The notes below the pieces were generated by a model, which had not been told where the DNA came from, ran no database searches, and saw only the letters and a program-made list of their open reading frames with translations. A stretch of DNA of 64,000 nucleotides from Bacillus sp. RO3. GTDB taxonomy: Bacteria > Bacillota > Bacilli > Bacillales > Bacillaceae_B. Location of the stretch: NCBI RefSeq assembly GCF_012911895.1, contig NZ_JAAXCV010000027.1:175617-239616 (forward strand). Reading direction: 5' to 3'. The position numbers were made by a program, and so were the translations under genes. Below are positions 54,456 to 63,857 of this stretch, piece by piece (position 1 is the stretch's first letter; every line of letters begins with the position of its first letter).

Positions 54456-56129
54456 TCAGCCTTTATCATAATAAGCCGTCGCTTCCCACGGGTTCAGAGT
54501 AAACTCATTTTCTAAACGCTTATCTTCGTTGGTAATGAGCACTTTGGCACGCTTGATGTCAAATGAAGCGATGTTCTCCAAGACTTGCTTCTCTCCTGAT
54601 ACGTTGCAAAGAACCAATATTTTCTCATTTCCATAGGTTCTCGTATAAGCATACACGGAAGGATGTTCTGGATAATGGAGCTCAAAGGAACCATACGGGA
54701 TGATTTCGTGCTCTTTTCGGAGAGAAATCAACTTTTGATAGTAGTAAAAAATAGAATTGGGATCATTTAAAGCTTCTTCAACATTGATTTCTTTATAGTT
54801 TGGGTTAAGCCGGATCCATGGCTCCCCTTCCGTAAATCCTCCATGAATCCCGTTGTTCCACTGCATTGGGGTTCTGGCGTTATCTCTCCCCTTCACATAG
54901 ATGGAATTCATGATTTCTTCCGGATTCTTCCCTGCTCCTATTTTTTCACGGTACATGTTTAACGTTTCGATATCCCTGTAATCATCAATCGATGAAAAAC
55001 GGACATTCGTCATACCAAGCTCTTCCCCCTGATAAATGTAAGGAGTGCCCTGCATGAGGTGAAGTAGTGTTGCGAGCATTTTCCCGGACTTTACACGATA
55101 CTCCCCATCGTCCCCAAGCCTTGACACGATCCTTGGCTGGTCATGGTTATTCCAATACAAGCTATTCCAGCCTTTACCGTGAAGCTCCGTTTGCCACTTC
55201 GTTAAGATTGATTTTAATTTTACCAGATCGAATGGGATGACGTCCCATTTCCCCCCTGGACCCGAGTCCACGTCCATGTGTTCAAACTGGAATACCATGT
55301 TCACTTCATTTCGGCCTTCACCTGTATAAAGGATGGCTTCTTCCGGTGTGACACCAGGCATTTCTCCTACTGTCATGGCATCATAATGTGAAAGGACTTC
55401 TTGATTCATCTCTTGGAGAAATTCATGAATGCGCGGGCCGTTCATAAAGAAATCATGACCAGATGCATACTCCTTTCCTTCAGGGTTCGGAGCATCTGGG
55501 AGTCCTGGAACTTTTGAAATAAAGTTGATGACATCCATCCTGAAACCATCGATGCCCTTATCCAGCCAAAACTTCATCATACGATAAATTTCCTGACGAA
55601 GCTTCGGATTTTCCCAGTTCAGATCCGGCTGTTTTTTTGAAAAAATATGAAGGAAGTATTCGTCTGTCTCCTTATCGTATTCCCAGGCTGATCCACTGAA
55701 AACCGATTCCCAGTTGTTCGGTTCTTGTCCGCCTTTTCCTTCCCGCCAAATATAATAATCCCGGTAAGGATTATCCTTCGATTTCCTTGACTCCACAAAC
55801 CAGCCGTGCTCATCTGAAGAGTGATTTACAACCAGGTCCATTACTAGCTTTATGTCTCGCTTATGCATTTCATCAAGCATTTCTTCCCAGTCAGCCATTG
55901 TGCCGAATTCGTCCATGATTTTTTTATAATCGCTTATATCATAGCCATTGTCATCGTTCGGTGATTCGTAGACAGGGGATAGCCAAACCACATCGATTCC
56001 CAATTTCTTCAGATAATCCAGTTTTGAAATAATCCCCCTGATATCACCGACACCATCCCCATTGGAATCCATGAAGCTCCGGGGATAGATTTGATAGACT
56101 ACTGACTCTTTCCACCATTGTTTCGTCAT
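54456..56129 (-). CDS. malL: Oligo-1,6-glucosidase / alpha-glucosidase MalL
   Basis: A GH13 enzyme of 557 residues that hydrolyses isomaltose, sucrose or maltose-type oligosaccharides inside the cell. Motifs are YQIYPRSFMDSNGDGVGDI (about 12-30), DLVVNHSSDEH near 98-108, the nucleophile Asp in DGFRMDVINF (about 192-201), the acid Glu in TVGEMPG (about 253-259) and the transition-state Asp in NHDQPR. CAGGAGGAAACAC precedes the ATG. A cre site lies 37-50 bp upstream of the start, so catabolite repression is likely. Isolated from other sugar genes. Confidence 0.93.
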   Translation of the reverse strand: MTKQWWKESVVYQIYPRSFMDSNGDGVGDIRGIISKLDYLKKLGIDVVWLSPVYESPNDDNGYDISDYKKIMDEFGTMADWEEMLDEMHKRDIKLVMDLVVNHSSDEHGWFVESRKSKDNPYRDYYIWREGKGGQEPNNWESVFSGSAWEYDKETDEYFLHIFSKKQPDLNWENPKLRQEIYRMMKFWLDKGIDGFRMDVINFISKVPGLPDAPNPEGKEYASGHDFFMNGPRIHEFLQEMNQEVLSHYDAMTVGEMPGVTPEEAILYTGEGRNEVNMVFQFEHMDVDSGPGGKWDVIPFDLVKLKSILTKWQTELHGKGWNSLYWNNHDQPRIVSRLGDDGEYRVKSGKMLATLLHLMQGTPYIYQGEELGMTNVRFSSIDDYRDIETLNMYREKIGAGKNPEEIMNSIYVKGRDNARTPMQWNNGIHGGFTEGEPWIRLNPNYKEINVEEALNDPNSIFYYYQKLISLRKEHEIIPYGSFELHYPEHPSVYAYTRTYGNEKILVLCNVSGEKQVLENIASFDIKRAKVLITNEDKRLENEFTLNPWEATAYYDKG

Positions 56130-56165
56130 ATGTGTTTCCTCCTGAAAAGATCATTTTCACTAAAT

Positions 56166-56179
56166 TGCAAACGCTTGCA
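56166..56179. promoter_or_regulatory. CcpA catabolite-responsive element (cre)
   Basis: TGCAAACGCTTGCA fits the CcpA cre consensus (TGNAANCGNTNNCA) very well. It lies in the malL-bdbC divergent region, close to malL. Confidence 0.8.
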
Positions 56180-56285
56180 CAAAACGTTAAAAAAATATCA
56201 TACTTCTTCATTAAGATTTCTTATTTTACAGTTATAATAATAACATACTATAATTTGATAGAATATACGAAGAAAGGAATTCTAT

Positions 56286-56711
56286 ATGAACAAAAAAGCA
56301 GATTCCCTGTTATTCCTTGCGTGGGCTTCCTCCCTTGTTGCAACTATGGGAAGCTTATATTTCTCTGAAATCATGAAATATGAACCTTGTGAATTATGCT
56401 GGTATCAGCGTATCCTCATGTATCCGATGGTCATCTTACTCGGAGTGGCTTATGTTCGGAAAGACTTTCAGGCGGCACTTTACTCCGGTATTTTATCCGG
56501 AATCGGCCTTCTCGTTTCCGTGTATCACTACTCCCTGCAAAAAGTATCGTTTCTATCAGAGAGCGCACCTGCCTGCGGACGCGTGCCGTGTACCGGTGAA
56601 TACATCAACTTTATGGGATTTATCACGATTCCCTTCCTGGCTATGACAGGTTTCATCATCATCTTTATATCGAGCCTAATCGTACTAAAAGCAATCAAGG
56701 AGGACAACTAG
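56286..56711 (+). CDS. bdbC: Thiol-disulfide oxidoreductase BdbC (DsbB-like)
   Basis: A 141-residue quinone-linked membrane oxidoreductase that re-oxidises an extracytoplasmic thiol oxidase. It has four membrane helices. Two cysteine pairs are visible: EPCELCWYQR (about 33-42) and ACGRVPC (about 97-103), as in BdbB/BdbC. AAAGGAATTCTAT precedes the ATG. The next gene is 1 bp downstream and encodes its probable thioredoxin-like partner, so both are one operon. Confidence 0.93.
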   Translation: MNKKADSLLFLAWASSLVATMGSLYFSEIMKYEPCELCWYQRILMYPMVILLGVAYVRKDFQAALYSGILSGIGLLVSVYHYSLQKVSFLSESAPACGRVPCTGEYINFMGFITIPFLAMTGFIIIFISSLIVLKAIKEDN

Positions 56712-56712
56712 T

Positions 56713-57186
56713 TTGAAGAAAGTCATCATATTTTTAGTAGCAATTGTTGGATTATTTGCAGCCATCGCCATTATCACAAGCATGCAGAATAGTCAAAAGG
56801 CAGAGGGGAATATGTTTAAAAAAGCAAACCTTGAACCCGATACTGTGGCACTTCTCGATGATCCAAACTATCAGAATGTCATACTTCCCGAGGAATTAGA
56901 ACAAAAATTAAAGAATAACGAAGATGTGACTGTGTATTTCTACAGTTCATCTTGCATTCACTGTAAAAGAACCACACCAGTGCTGGCCCCTCTTGCAGAA
57001 GATATGGAAGTAGATATGGTTCAGTATAATGTACTTGAATTTAAACAGGGTTGGAATGATTATAGAATTGAATCCACACCAACCCTCGTTCATTTCGAAG
57101 ATGGTAAAGAAGTGGCTAGAATCGTAGGGGGACAGCCTGAAGAAGAATTCCGTAAGTTTTTTGAAGAGAATGTTACAACCGAATAA
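56713..57186 (+). CDS. Membrane-anchored thioredoxin-like thiol-disulfide oxidoreductase (BdbA-like)
   Basis: A 157-residue protein with an N-terminal membrane anchor (about 3-23) and a thioredoxin domain (about 60-155). The active site is YFYSSSCIHCKRTTPVLAPL (CXXC = CIHC), with the cis-Pro in ESTPTLVHF. The start is TTG 56713 behind AAGGAGGACAACTAG, which overlaps the end of bdbC. It is shorter than BdbD and closer in size to BdbA. With BdbC it should form disulfides in exported proteins. Confidence 0.88.
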   Translation: MKKVIIFLVAIVGLFAAIAIITSMQNSQKAEGNMFKKANLEPDTVALLDDPNYQNVILPEELEQKLKNNEDVTVYFYSSSCIHCKRTTPVLAPLAEDMEVDMVQYNVLEFKQGWNDYRIESTPTLVHFEDGKEVARIVGGQPEEEFRKFFEENVTTE

Positions 57187-57199
57187 TGACACAAAAAAT

Positions 57200-57231
57200 A
57201 AGGGCTGACTTTTCCACAGGTCAGCCCCTTT
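57200..57231 (+). terminator. Intrinsic terminator of the bdb operon
   Basis: AAGGGCTGAC (57200-57209) pairs with GTCAGCCCCTT (57220-57230, one bulge) and TCAATT follows. Confidence 0.78.
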
Positions 57232-57362
57232 CAATTGAGGAGGAATTTCAAGATGAAGATATTCGAATATCTTCAGGATTCACTTATTATAAGTTATCTT
57301 CCCCACAGTTTGATCTTATAAACATCTTATATGAATATTCAAACTTTTCATCCCGTGATTCT

Positions 57363-57764
57363 TCAGATAAGAAGATGGTTATCCGCTCTTGAATAAATAC
57401 TCAGACTATGCTTACAAGCGGGTTCCGTACTGAATTGGTCATATGACAATGGGAAAAACATGCCAAACCCTTGGAGTATACGGGCGTTGTGATAAAACAT
57501 ATCCTCATATACATCTTTTTTCACACCGCTCTCGACGATGGAAATCAACGTTTGCAAGCTGGAAATGACCTGAAATGCTTCTTTAAGAGTACCAAAATAT
57601 TCAAAATTCCTTGTTGTAGTATGCAGTACCTGCATTTCCTCAAATTGTTCGATTTCATCATCTGTGAAATAATCAGGGAAAATAGTACAATACATGTACT
57701 GTATGAGCTCTTGAATCTTATCTTCCTGTTCATGTGTTGATGCTAGTAGAACTTTCACCTTCAT
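57363..57764 (-). CDS. yhcU: YhcU-family protein (DUF5365)
   Basis: A 133-residue soluble protein, close to the usual YhcU length. Recognisable parts are LLASTHEQEDKIQELIQYMYC near the start and DDEIEQFEEMQVL (about 35-47). No enzymatic motif is seen. A GGTGGGTT-type ribosome site precedes the ATG. It lies next to yhcT as in B. subtilis. Function unknown. Confidence 0.82.
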   Translation of the reverse strand: MKVKVLLASTHEQEDKIQELIQYMYCTIFPDYFTDDEIEQFEEMQVLHTTTRNFEYFGTLKEAFQVISSLQTLISIVESGVKKDVYEDMFYHNARILQGFGMFFPLSYDQFSTEPACKHSLSIYSRADNHLLI

Positions 57765-57935
57765 AACCCACCTTTGTAATGGTTGTAATCTCTCTGTAAT
57801 AGATATATTAAGGATAACATAGAAGTAGAACCCAAAGCGTGGTAATTATACCCATGAATTGGGTTGAACAGGAGTTAAAATAGGCTTAAACACCCATGCG
57901 AGTATAAAGAGATTGTCTTATAAAGGAGATTTTTG

Positions 57936-58820
57936 ATGAAAACACAGAAAAAAGGGGAACTATTCGAACTAGTCATCCCAGATAATTGGAAAAATGTAAC
58001 GATTGAAACAATCCTTAGAAATAAGTGGCAGGCCCCTAAGAAAATGATTCATACTATGAGAATGGAAAAGGATATTAAAGTAAACGGAGAATTGATATCC
58101 TGGACCCACCCTGTTCACCCAGGGGATACACTTCAGATTCATTTGTTTAAAAAAGTAGATTACGATGTTCCTCCCACCTATGGAGTGCTCGATGTTTTAT
58201 ATGAGGATGAACACTTGATTGTCGTGAATAAGCCTGCTGGAATCGACACTCATCCCAACCATCCCGGTGAAACGGATACCTTATCTAATCTTGTGGCATA
58301 TCATCATCAAGCCCGGGGAGAATACTGCCGTGTCATGCACATTCACCGTTTGGATCGTGACACGTCCGGGGCGGTCATATTTGCCAAACATGCCTTAAGC
58401 AAAGCGATTCTTGACCGGCTTCTTACTGAGCGAAAGATCAAACGGACTTACCATGCTCTTGTTCATGGCACATTACTACGGAAGAAAGGTACCATCACTG
58501 AACCGATCGGAAGGGATCGCCATCATAATACAAGACGAAGGGTATCACCTTCCGGTCAGGATGCCATCACTCATTATAAGGTGCTTGAAACAGAAACTTC
58601 TACCACAATGGTGGAAGTTCAGCTCGATACGGGACGCACACATCAGATTCGTGTTCATATGAGCCATATCGGACACCCGCTGGTGGGAGATACATTATAT
58701 GGGGGAAAACCAATCGTAAAGCGCCAGGCACTTCATGCGGCCAGGATCTCGTTTCCGCATCCCCTGACAGGTGAGAGAATTGAGTGTCAGGCTGAATGTG
58801 TGGATGATATAGGGGTTTGA
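57936..58820 (+). CDS. yhcT: RluA-family rRNA/tRNA pseudouridine synthase YhcT
   Basis: A 294-residue pseudouridine synthase. An S4-like N-terminal segment (about 1-85) precedes the catalytic domain, with VVNKPAGIDTHPNHPG (about 96-111) and the catalytic Asp in HIHRLDRDTSGAVIF (about 137-151). Later motifs GRTHQIRVHMSHIGHPLVGD (about 229-248) are diagnostic. ATG 57936 follows AAAGGAGATTTTTG; a TTG one codon earlier is not needed. The modified RNA position is not known. Confidence 0.93.
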   Translation: MKTQKKGELFELVIPDNWKNVTIETILRNKWQAPKKMIHTMRMEKDIKVNGELISWTHPVHPGDTLQIHLFKKVDYDVPPTYGVLDVLYEDEHLIVVNKPAGIDTHPNHPGETDTLSNLVAYHHQARGEYCRVMHIHRLDRDTSGAVIFAKHALSKAILDRLLTERKIKRTYHALVHGTLLRKKGTITEPIGRDRHHNTRRRVSPSGQDAITHYKVLETETSTTMVEVQLDTGRTHQIRVHMSHIGHPLVGDTLYGGKPIVKRQALHAARISFPHPLTGERIECQAECVDDIGV

Positions 58821-58945
58821 TGGAATACGCTGATTCAGGCTTTCTTATTCCATCATATCGGATCTCACGAAAGAAAATGTTCAAGGATACCCTTTTGTAA
58901 GGATTACAGCCGTTGAATGAGGTCTCTTCAAGAATGTTAACAAGA

Positions 58946-58984
58946 AAAAACACCGGGTCTATACTCATAAGAGTACCCGGTGTT
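58946..58984 (-). terminator. Intrinsic terminator of wrbA
   Basis: AAACACCGGGT and ACCCGGTGTTT form the stem, with ACTC/GAGT inside. On the minus strand TTTTTTC follows. Confidence 0.88.
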
Positions 58985-58994
58985 TCTCGTTCCG

Positions 58995-59609
58995 TTACTT
59001 CAATCCGTTTTTCACCGCTTCCGCAATCTGGATGGTGCGACGGGTCTGATGTTTCACAGCAGGTTCTACCTCTTCAATCATATTCCCTTCTTGATCCACT
59101 GTTACACTTGTTCCGTATGGGTTCCCGCCGGTAGTGAAACTTGATTGATCTGTATAACCAGGTGCCGCGATAATCGCACCCCAGTGCATCATGGTCGTGT
59201 ATAGGGCAAGAACCGTCTGCTCCTGACCTCCATGTGAGTTGCTCGCAGATGAAGTGGCACTCACAACTTTGTTTGCCAATTTCCCATTAAACCATAATCC
59301 CCCAGTTGTATCCAGGAACGCTTTCACTTGTGAAGGCACGTTTCCGAACCGGGTTGGAACATTAAAGAGATAAGCATCGGCCCATTCCAGATCGTCAAGT
59401 GTGGCAACTGGAACGATATCTTTTGTTTCATTATAGTGCTTCTCCCATGCGGGATTCGAAGCGATTGCACCCTCAGGTGCAGTTTCTTCAAAACGAAGTA
59501 CTTTCACTTCAGCCCCTGCTTCTTTCGCAGCCTCTTCTGCCCATTTCGCCATTTGATAGTTTGTTCCTGTTGAACTGTAATACATAATAGCAAGTTTTAC
59601 GTTAGACAT
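58995..59609 (-). CDS. wrbA: NAD(P)H:quinone oxidoreductase, WrbA type
   Basis: A flavodoxin-like two-electron quinone reductase of 204 residues that avoids semiquinone toxicity. The FMN loop is YYSSTGTNYQMAKWAEE (about 10-26). The family segments FNVPTRFGNVPSQVKAFLD (about 83-101) and SASNSHGGQEQTVLALYTTMMHWG (about 121-144, in outline) are clear. AAAGGAGAGATTTCG precedes the ATG. It lies close to the DoxX gene with MhqR-like operators, and both fit a quinone-stress response. Confidence 0.94.
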   Translation of the reverse strand: MSNVKLAIMYYSSTGTNYQMAKWAEEAAKEAGAEVKVLRFEETAPEGAIASNPAWEKHYNETKDIVPVATLDDLEWADAYLFNVPTRFGNVPSQVKAFLDTTGGLWFNGKLANKVVSATSSASNSHGGQEQTVLALYTTMMHWGAIIAAPGYTDQSSFTTGGNPYGTSVTVDQEGNMIEEVEPAVKHQTRRTIQIAEAVKNGLK

Positions 59610-59717
59610 AATCGAAATCTCTCCTTTAAATGTGGAATGTATATAGAAAATGGATGAAACACAGAGTAAGGATGCAGGTAGATCTTAGAGAAACCTGCAA
59701 CAGACCGCACTACATTT

Positions 59718-60125
59718 CTAGAATAGCAGTGCGTCTAAAGAGAATGATCCTGCCCCTGTCAATGCGACTCCAAGAGCTACAACGATGAGGATCACATTAT
59801 ATTCTGTACCATTTTGGGTAACCCAATAACCATTTGGTCCATGAACTTTTACAATGGCTACAATCATCGTCCCAATGATAAGTAAAGCGGCCAGTGGCGT
59901 CAGAAAACCTGCCGCGAAGAGTAATCCTCCTGCAACCTCAGAAAGTCCAGCAAGCAATGCCATCGTCTTTCCAGGCTTGATTCCAATGGACTCAAAGAAA
60001 CCACCTGTTCCTTGCAGTCCGTGTCCCCCAAACCAACCAAATAATTTTTGTGCTCCGTGAGCAGCAAATGTTAGCCCTACAACTAAACGAATAACCAATA
60101 AACCAAACGCAGCTAATGCTGTCAT
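59718..60125 (-). CDS. DoxX-family membrane protein (MhqP-like)
   Basis: A 135-residue four-helix membrane protein of the DoxX family. The start VRLVVGLTFAAHGAQKLFGWFGGHG (about 10-34, in outline) is the family signature. The ATG at 60125 behind AAAGGAGGAAATAAG is preferred to a longer frame. The upstream MhqR-like boxes and the B. subtilis ydfP (mhqP) precedent suggest a role in quinone or aromatic electrophile stress. No mhqN, mhqO or mhqR gene is in the window. Confidence 0.86.
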   Translation of the reverse strand: MTALAAFGLLVIRLVVGLTFAAHGAQKLFGWFGGHGLQGTGGFFESIGIKPGKTMALLAGLSEVAGGLLFAAGFLTPLAALLIIGTMIVAIVKVHGPNGYWVTQNGTEYNVILIVVALGVALTGAGSFSLDALLF

Positions 60126-60198
60126 CTTATTTCCTCCTTTTTGTTTTCCCTTCGAGATTGGCTTTAAACATTTCAAATCTAATTATTCTCAAATCATT

Positions 60199-60216
60199 TA
60201 TCTTTAATTTGAGATA
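60199..60216. promoter_or_regulatory. MhqR-like operator
   Basis: TATCTTTAATTTGAGATA agrees with the TATCTCGAATTCGAGATA-type box of MhqR at most positions. It lies about 75 bp upstream of the DoxX gene start. Confidence 0.6.
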
Positions 60217-60239
60217 TATACATAAAAAAGAGTACAAGT

Positions 60240-60272
60240 TATCTCGAATATATTTATTTTTAATTCGAGATA
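60240..60272. promoter_or_regulatory. Split MhqR-like operator
   Basis: TATCTCGAA (60240-60248) and TTCGAGATA (60264-60272) are perfect inverted arms of an MhqR-type box, but 15 bp separate them. Confidence 0.5.
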
Positions 60273-60344
60273 ATTATATATCAGCATTCTCGCCACTGTC
60301 AATAAAATTTTACCACTATTCAAGTAAATGGGTGCTTCCCAATC

Positions 60345-60381
60345 AAAAGGTCCGTCCCTCTATATGAGGGACGGACCTTTT
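60345..60381. terminator. Perfect 16-bp terminator, GGTCCGTCCC family
   Basis: AAAAGGTCCGTCCCTC (60345-60360) pairs perfectly with GAGGGACGGACCTTTT (60366-60381). It ends yvgN on the minus strand. Its arms resemble the terminators at 22467 and 61324. Confidence 0.93.
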
Positions 60382-60403
60382 GAATTTATTTCTTTGATAC
60401 TGA

Positions 60404-61234
60404 TTAAAAGTCGAAGTTGTCCGGATCTGGACCGAAGCGTTCGTCAAGGTTCAGTTCATTGATTTGGTTCATTTCTTCCAATGTCAGTTCGAAATTGAAT
60501 AGATCCGCGTTTTCTTTAATACGCTTCTCATGGACGGATTTAGGGATGATGATGACGTCATTTTGCAAATGCCAGCGCAAAATCACCTGTGCTGCAGACT
60601 TTTCATGTTTAGCCGCAATATGATTCAGGGTCGGCTCATCCAGAACCCGCCCTTGCGCGATTGGAGACCATGCTTCCACGGCGATGTTTTGCGATGCACA
60701 AAATTCTCTTATTTTTTCTTGATTCAGACGTGGGTGAAGTTCGATTTGATTCAATACAGGCTTTTCATTGCCGTTCTTCATCACATCTTCAAGATGGTGC
60801 TGATGGAAGTTGCTTACACCGATGGATTTCACTAAACCTTCCCCATAAAGTCTTTCAAGAGCCTTCCATGTATCATTGTATTTTCCTTCTACCGGCCAAT
60901 GGATAAGGTAGAGATCCAGATAATCCATATCAAGCTTTTTTAAGCTCGTTTCAAAAGCTTTTAATGTTGAATCGTATCCCTGATCACTATTCCACACTTT
61001 GGATGTTATGAATAGTTCTTCTCTAGCCACTCCACCTTCTTTTACACCTTGACCTACGCTTTCTTCATTGTCGTAGACCGCCGCTGTATCGATGGATCTG
61101 TAACCGGATTGAATCGCTGTTCGAACAGCATGCACCGTTTCAGACGGATCTTTCATTTGAAAGACTCCTAAACCAACATAAGGAATGTCGATTCCGTTAT
61201 GTAACGTTTTCGTACTTCGCAAGTTTTTTAACAT
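60404..61234 (-). CDS. yvgN: Aldo/keto reductase YvgN (glyoxal reductase)
   Basis: NADPH-dependent reductase that detoxifies glyoxal and methylglyoxal. The 276 residues equal B. subtilis YvgN in length. Catalytic residues lie in SIDTAAVYDNEESVG (about 47-61, Asp and Tyr), ITSKVW (Lys near 78) and LYLIHWPVEG (His near 111). The C-terminal IIIPKSVHEKRIKEN is the NADP-binding signature. GGAGGGATGCTAC precedes the ATG. It lies next to helD; yvgN and helD (yvgS) are also near each other in B. subtilis. Confidence 0.93.
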   Translation of the reverse strand: MLKNLRSTKTLHNGIDIPYVGLGVFQMKDPSETVHAVRTAIQSGYRSIDTAAVYDNEESVGQGVKEGGVAREELFITSKVWNSDQGYDSTLKAFETSLKKLDMDYLDLYLIHWPVEGKYNDTWKALERLYGEGLVKSIGVSNFHQHHLEDVMKNGNEKPVLNQIELHPRLNQEKIREFCASQNIAVEAWSPIAQGRVLDEPTLNHIAAKHEKSAAQVILRWHLQNDVIIIPKSVHEKRIKENADLFNFELTLEEMNQINELNLDERFGPDPDNFDF

Positions 61235-61323
61235 GTAGCATCCCTCCTGAATTACTATTTTACAAACTTAATCCCGATTATGCTAATTTTATGATCAGGA
61301 AATGATCAACGCTGATGAAATCG

Positions 61324-61360
61324 AAAAGGTCCGTCCCTCTTTGCTGGGGACGGACCTTTC
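61324..61360 (-). terminator. Intrinsic terminator of helD, GGTCCGTCCC family
   Basis: AAAAGGTCCGTCCC (61324-61337) pairs with GGGACGGACCTTTC around a short loop. T-run on the minus strand. Its arms match the terminator at 60345. Confidence 0.9.
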
Positions 61361-61368
61361 TAGTCGAT

Positions 61369-63636
61369 CTACCGGTTGATAAATTGCTCTTTTCTCTTCC
61401 CAATGAACGATAGCTTATGCAGGGGCCGTGTCATGGCCACATATTGCAGCTTGATATCTAATTCGTTTCCCGGGTTGAATGCTTCATCAACCGCTACGAT
61501 CATCACGACGTCGAATTCAAGTCCTTTTGAAAGGTAAGATGGAACGACCACGATTTGATCTTTAGGAATGGATTCTTGTTCTTCCAACAACTTCACTTCA
61601 CCTGGATTGCGTTGTTGAAGGATCTTACTGATTTTCAAACAGTCCTTCATGCTCTTTCCGATCACGGCAAAGGTTTGAAATCCTTCACCACGGCCTATAC
61701 CGACACTGCCCTCAATGATGGAAGCCAATTCTTCCAATTCTTTAAACTCTTCATAGGTGGGAGCATCCCCGTGTCTGACCACTGGATTCACCTTGGGGAA
61801 ATCATAGGGTAAGAGATTCAACAAGGCATTTGCCTCTTCCATGATTTCAATCGTGGTTCGGTAGCTTTTTTGGAGTTCAGTATATGTAGCTCTTGGAAAC
61901 ACATCTCTATACACCGGGTCCCACGACTGAAGTCCACGGTACGAGTGAATCCCTTGAGCAAGATCCCCAACCAGCGTGAACATGTCGGTTTCCAGTGCCC
62001 TCTTCAATGAATAGAGTTGCAGATAGCTGTAATCCTGAGCTTCATCTATCACGATATTCTTCGCTTTGTAAAATTTGTCGATCCCGTACAAATGGGATTG
62101 CAAGTAAAGGAGTATCGCCAGGTCTTCTACTTCATACTGTTTTTTCTTTGCGTATTTCAAGGTGTAGTCACAAAGTTGTTCAGCTTGCTTAAGGCTCAAA
62201 TCACCCTTCGAGTAGGAAGCAAGCCGTTTCGGATCTGAAAATAATTCAATGAAATAGTGGTCCAGATTCTTCTTTTCAAACTGCTTCATATACGCACCGA
62301 CGCTTGTGCGGATCGCTTTCTTGATTTCGCTCACACGTTCACTTTTCTTGTCTAATGCTTTTGACACGTAATCTTTCCGGTTTCCAGCCTTTGAACGCTC
62401 AAAGAGAGCTGTTTCGATCCGTTCATCAAAAAACTTCTCCACCTTCTCCACCATTTGTTTCTTGTTCTGACGGACATAGCTTTGGAGGAGGGATTTCAGC
62501 TTTTCCATCCTACGATAGATCGGCATATACGTGTATTCCTCTTTAAACAGGTGAGTGAACCTTCTTGCTGTATAGAGCTTATATTTATCCACATAGAAGT
62601 CCTTGGATGTGTAAAAGCGCTGTTCAATTTCTTCGATGTAATCATCAAGTATTCTTCTGAAGGTCTTGGATCCTTTAAACCCTGAAATCCATGAAACTGT
62701 TTCAACGTCCCCATCATGGGCTTCAATCAGTTTAATAAGCTTGTTATCTTCTATTAAGGTAAGTTCCTTCTCGAGGCAGGTCATAACATAATCCGTGAAT
62801 GTTGTCTGCCTCACCCGTTCCACTCCAAGCTCCGGCAACGCTTCTGAAATATAGTCTATGAAGAGGTTACTCGGTGCCAAGATCATCAGTTGTTTCGGGT
62901 CAAAATGCTGTTTGTAATGGTAAATGAAATAAGATATACGGTGAAGAGCTATTGTTGTTTTTCCGCTTCCGGCCGCTCCCTGTACGATGATGGGCTTATT
63001 TAGATCTGCACGGATGATACGGTTTTGTTCTTCTTGAATCGTCGAAATAATCTCTGTTAATCGGTTGCTTGAGCTTTTGGCTAATGAATCCTGAAGCAGT
63101 TCATCGGTGGTGGTCAGATCGATATCGCGGATTTCCTCCAGCAAACCATCTTCAATCATGTACTGGCGCTTTAAGGATAAATCTCCTTCGTACTTCTCGT
63201 CTTCAGCATCATACGAAACATTGCCGATCCTTCCCTCGTAATATAGATTCGCAATGGGAGAACGCCAGTCCACAATGATTTGTTCCTGGTTCTCCCGCTG
63301 ATAAAGGGAGGTCTTCCCGATATAATGCTTCTCCACCCTGTCCGAGTCCTTATGCTGAAAATCGATACGGGCAAAATACGGTTTGGTTTTCGCTTTTGTG
63401 AGGGATTCCAACTCTTCTTTAGACATTTCAAAAAAGCTTGAGTTCGTCAAGATATCGATGTAGGCTGCGCTAGACTCGCCCCAATCAATATCCCCAAAAG
63501 CTTTTTCCATGTTTTCCTTATACTTTTCTTTACTTGTCCGGGATGTATTGATGACAACATCAATGTAGCGTTTCGTGAATTCTAAGCGCTCTGTTTCCGT
63601 TGAATAATCGGGATGAATGTTCGATTCCTTCGTCAT
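61369..63636 (-). CDS. helD: RNA polymerase recycling motor HelD
   Basis: A UvrD/Rep-like ATPase that removes stalled RNA polymerase from DNA. The 755-residue protein has the long N-terminal arm (about 1-200) that reaches into the polymerase secondary channel, then Walker A IVQGAAGSGKTTIALHRISY (about 219-238), the DEAQ-type Walker B IVIDEAQDYSYLQL (about 531-544) and late motif VAMTRPLHKL near 735. GGAAGGAGAAATGT precedes the ATG. Monocistronic, about 130 bp upstream of yvgN's start and with its own terminator. Confidence 0.94.
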   Translation of the reverse strand: MTKESNIHPDYSTETERLEFTKRYIDVVINTSRTSKEKYKENMEKAFGDIDWGESSAAYIDILTNSSFFEMSKEELESLTKAKTKPYFARIDFQHKDSDRVEKHYIGKTSLYQRENQEQIIVDWRSPIANLYYEGRIGNVSYDAEDEKYEGDLSLKRQYMIEDGLLEEIRDIDLTTTDELLQDSLAKSSSNRLTEIISTIQEEQNRIIRADLNKPIIVQGAAGSGKTTIALHRISYFIYHYKQHFDPKQLMILAPSNLFIDYISEALPELGVERVRQTTFTDYVMTCLEKELTLIEDNKLIKLIEAHDGDVETVSWISGFKGSKTFRRILDDYIEEIEQRFYTSKDFYVDKYKLYTARRFTHLFKEEYTYMPIYRRMEKLKSLLQSYVRQNKKQMVEKVEKFFDERIETALFERSKAGNRKDYVSKALDKKSERVSEIKKAIRTSVGAYMKQFEKKNLDHYFIELFSDPKRLASYSKGDLSLKQAEQLCDYTLKYAKKKQYEVEDLAILLYLQSHLYGIDKFYKAKNIVIDEAQDYSYLQLYSLKRALETDMFTLVGDLAQGIHSYRGLQSWDPVYRDVFPRATYTELQKSYRTTIEIMEEANALLNLLPYDFPKVNPVVRHGDAPTYEEFKELEELASIIEGSVGIGRGEGFQTFAVIGKSMKDCLKISKILQQRNPGEVKLLEEQESIPKDQIVVVPSYLSKGLEFDVVMIVAVDEAFNPGNELDIKLQYVAMTRPLHKLSFIGKRKEQFINR

Positions 63637-63857
63637 ACATTTCTCCTTCCAAATGTTAGTATCCGCAATGGAGAAAAATGTCTCACCTCTTCCACTTAGG
63701 TAACGACTCTAAGTGGACAAACACTTCAAGGTGAAGCCGGTTAAACCAGGCGCTCGAGATGGACATCACTAAAAAGACACATCGAAATCTGGATAAATTA
63801 TGTAGGCGTTTGGGAGCAGGAATATATATTATCAGATAATTAAGGAAAGTACAATAG

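Noticed and set aside
57186..57392. 68-residue ORF on the plus strand after the bdb operon
   Set aside because: Its first codons form the bdb terminator hairpin, it has no ribosome site and overlaps the end of yhcU.
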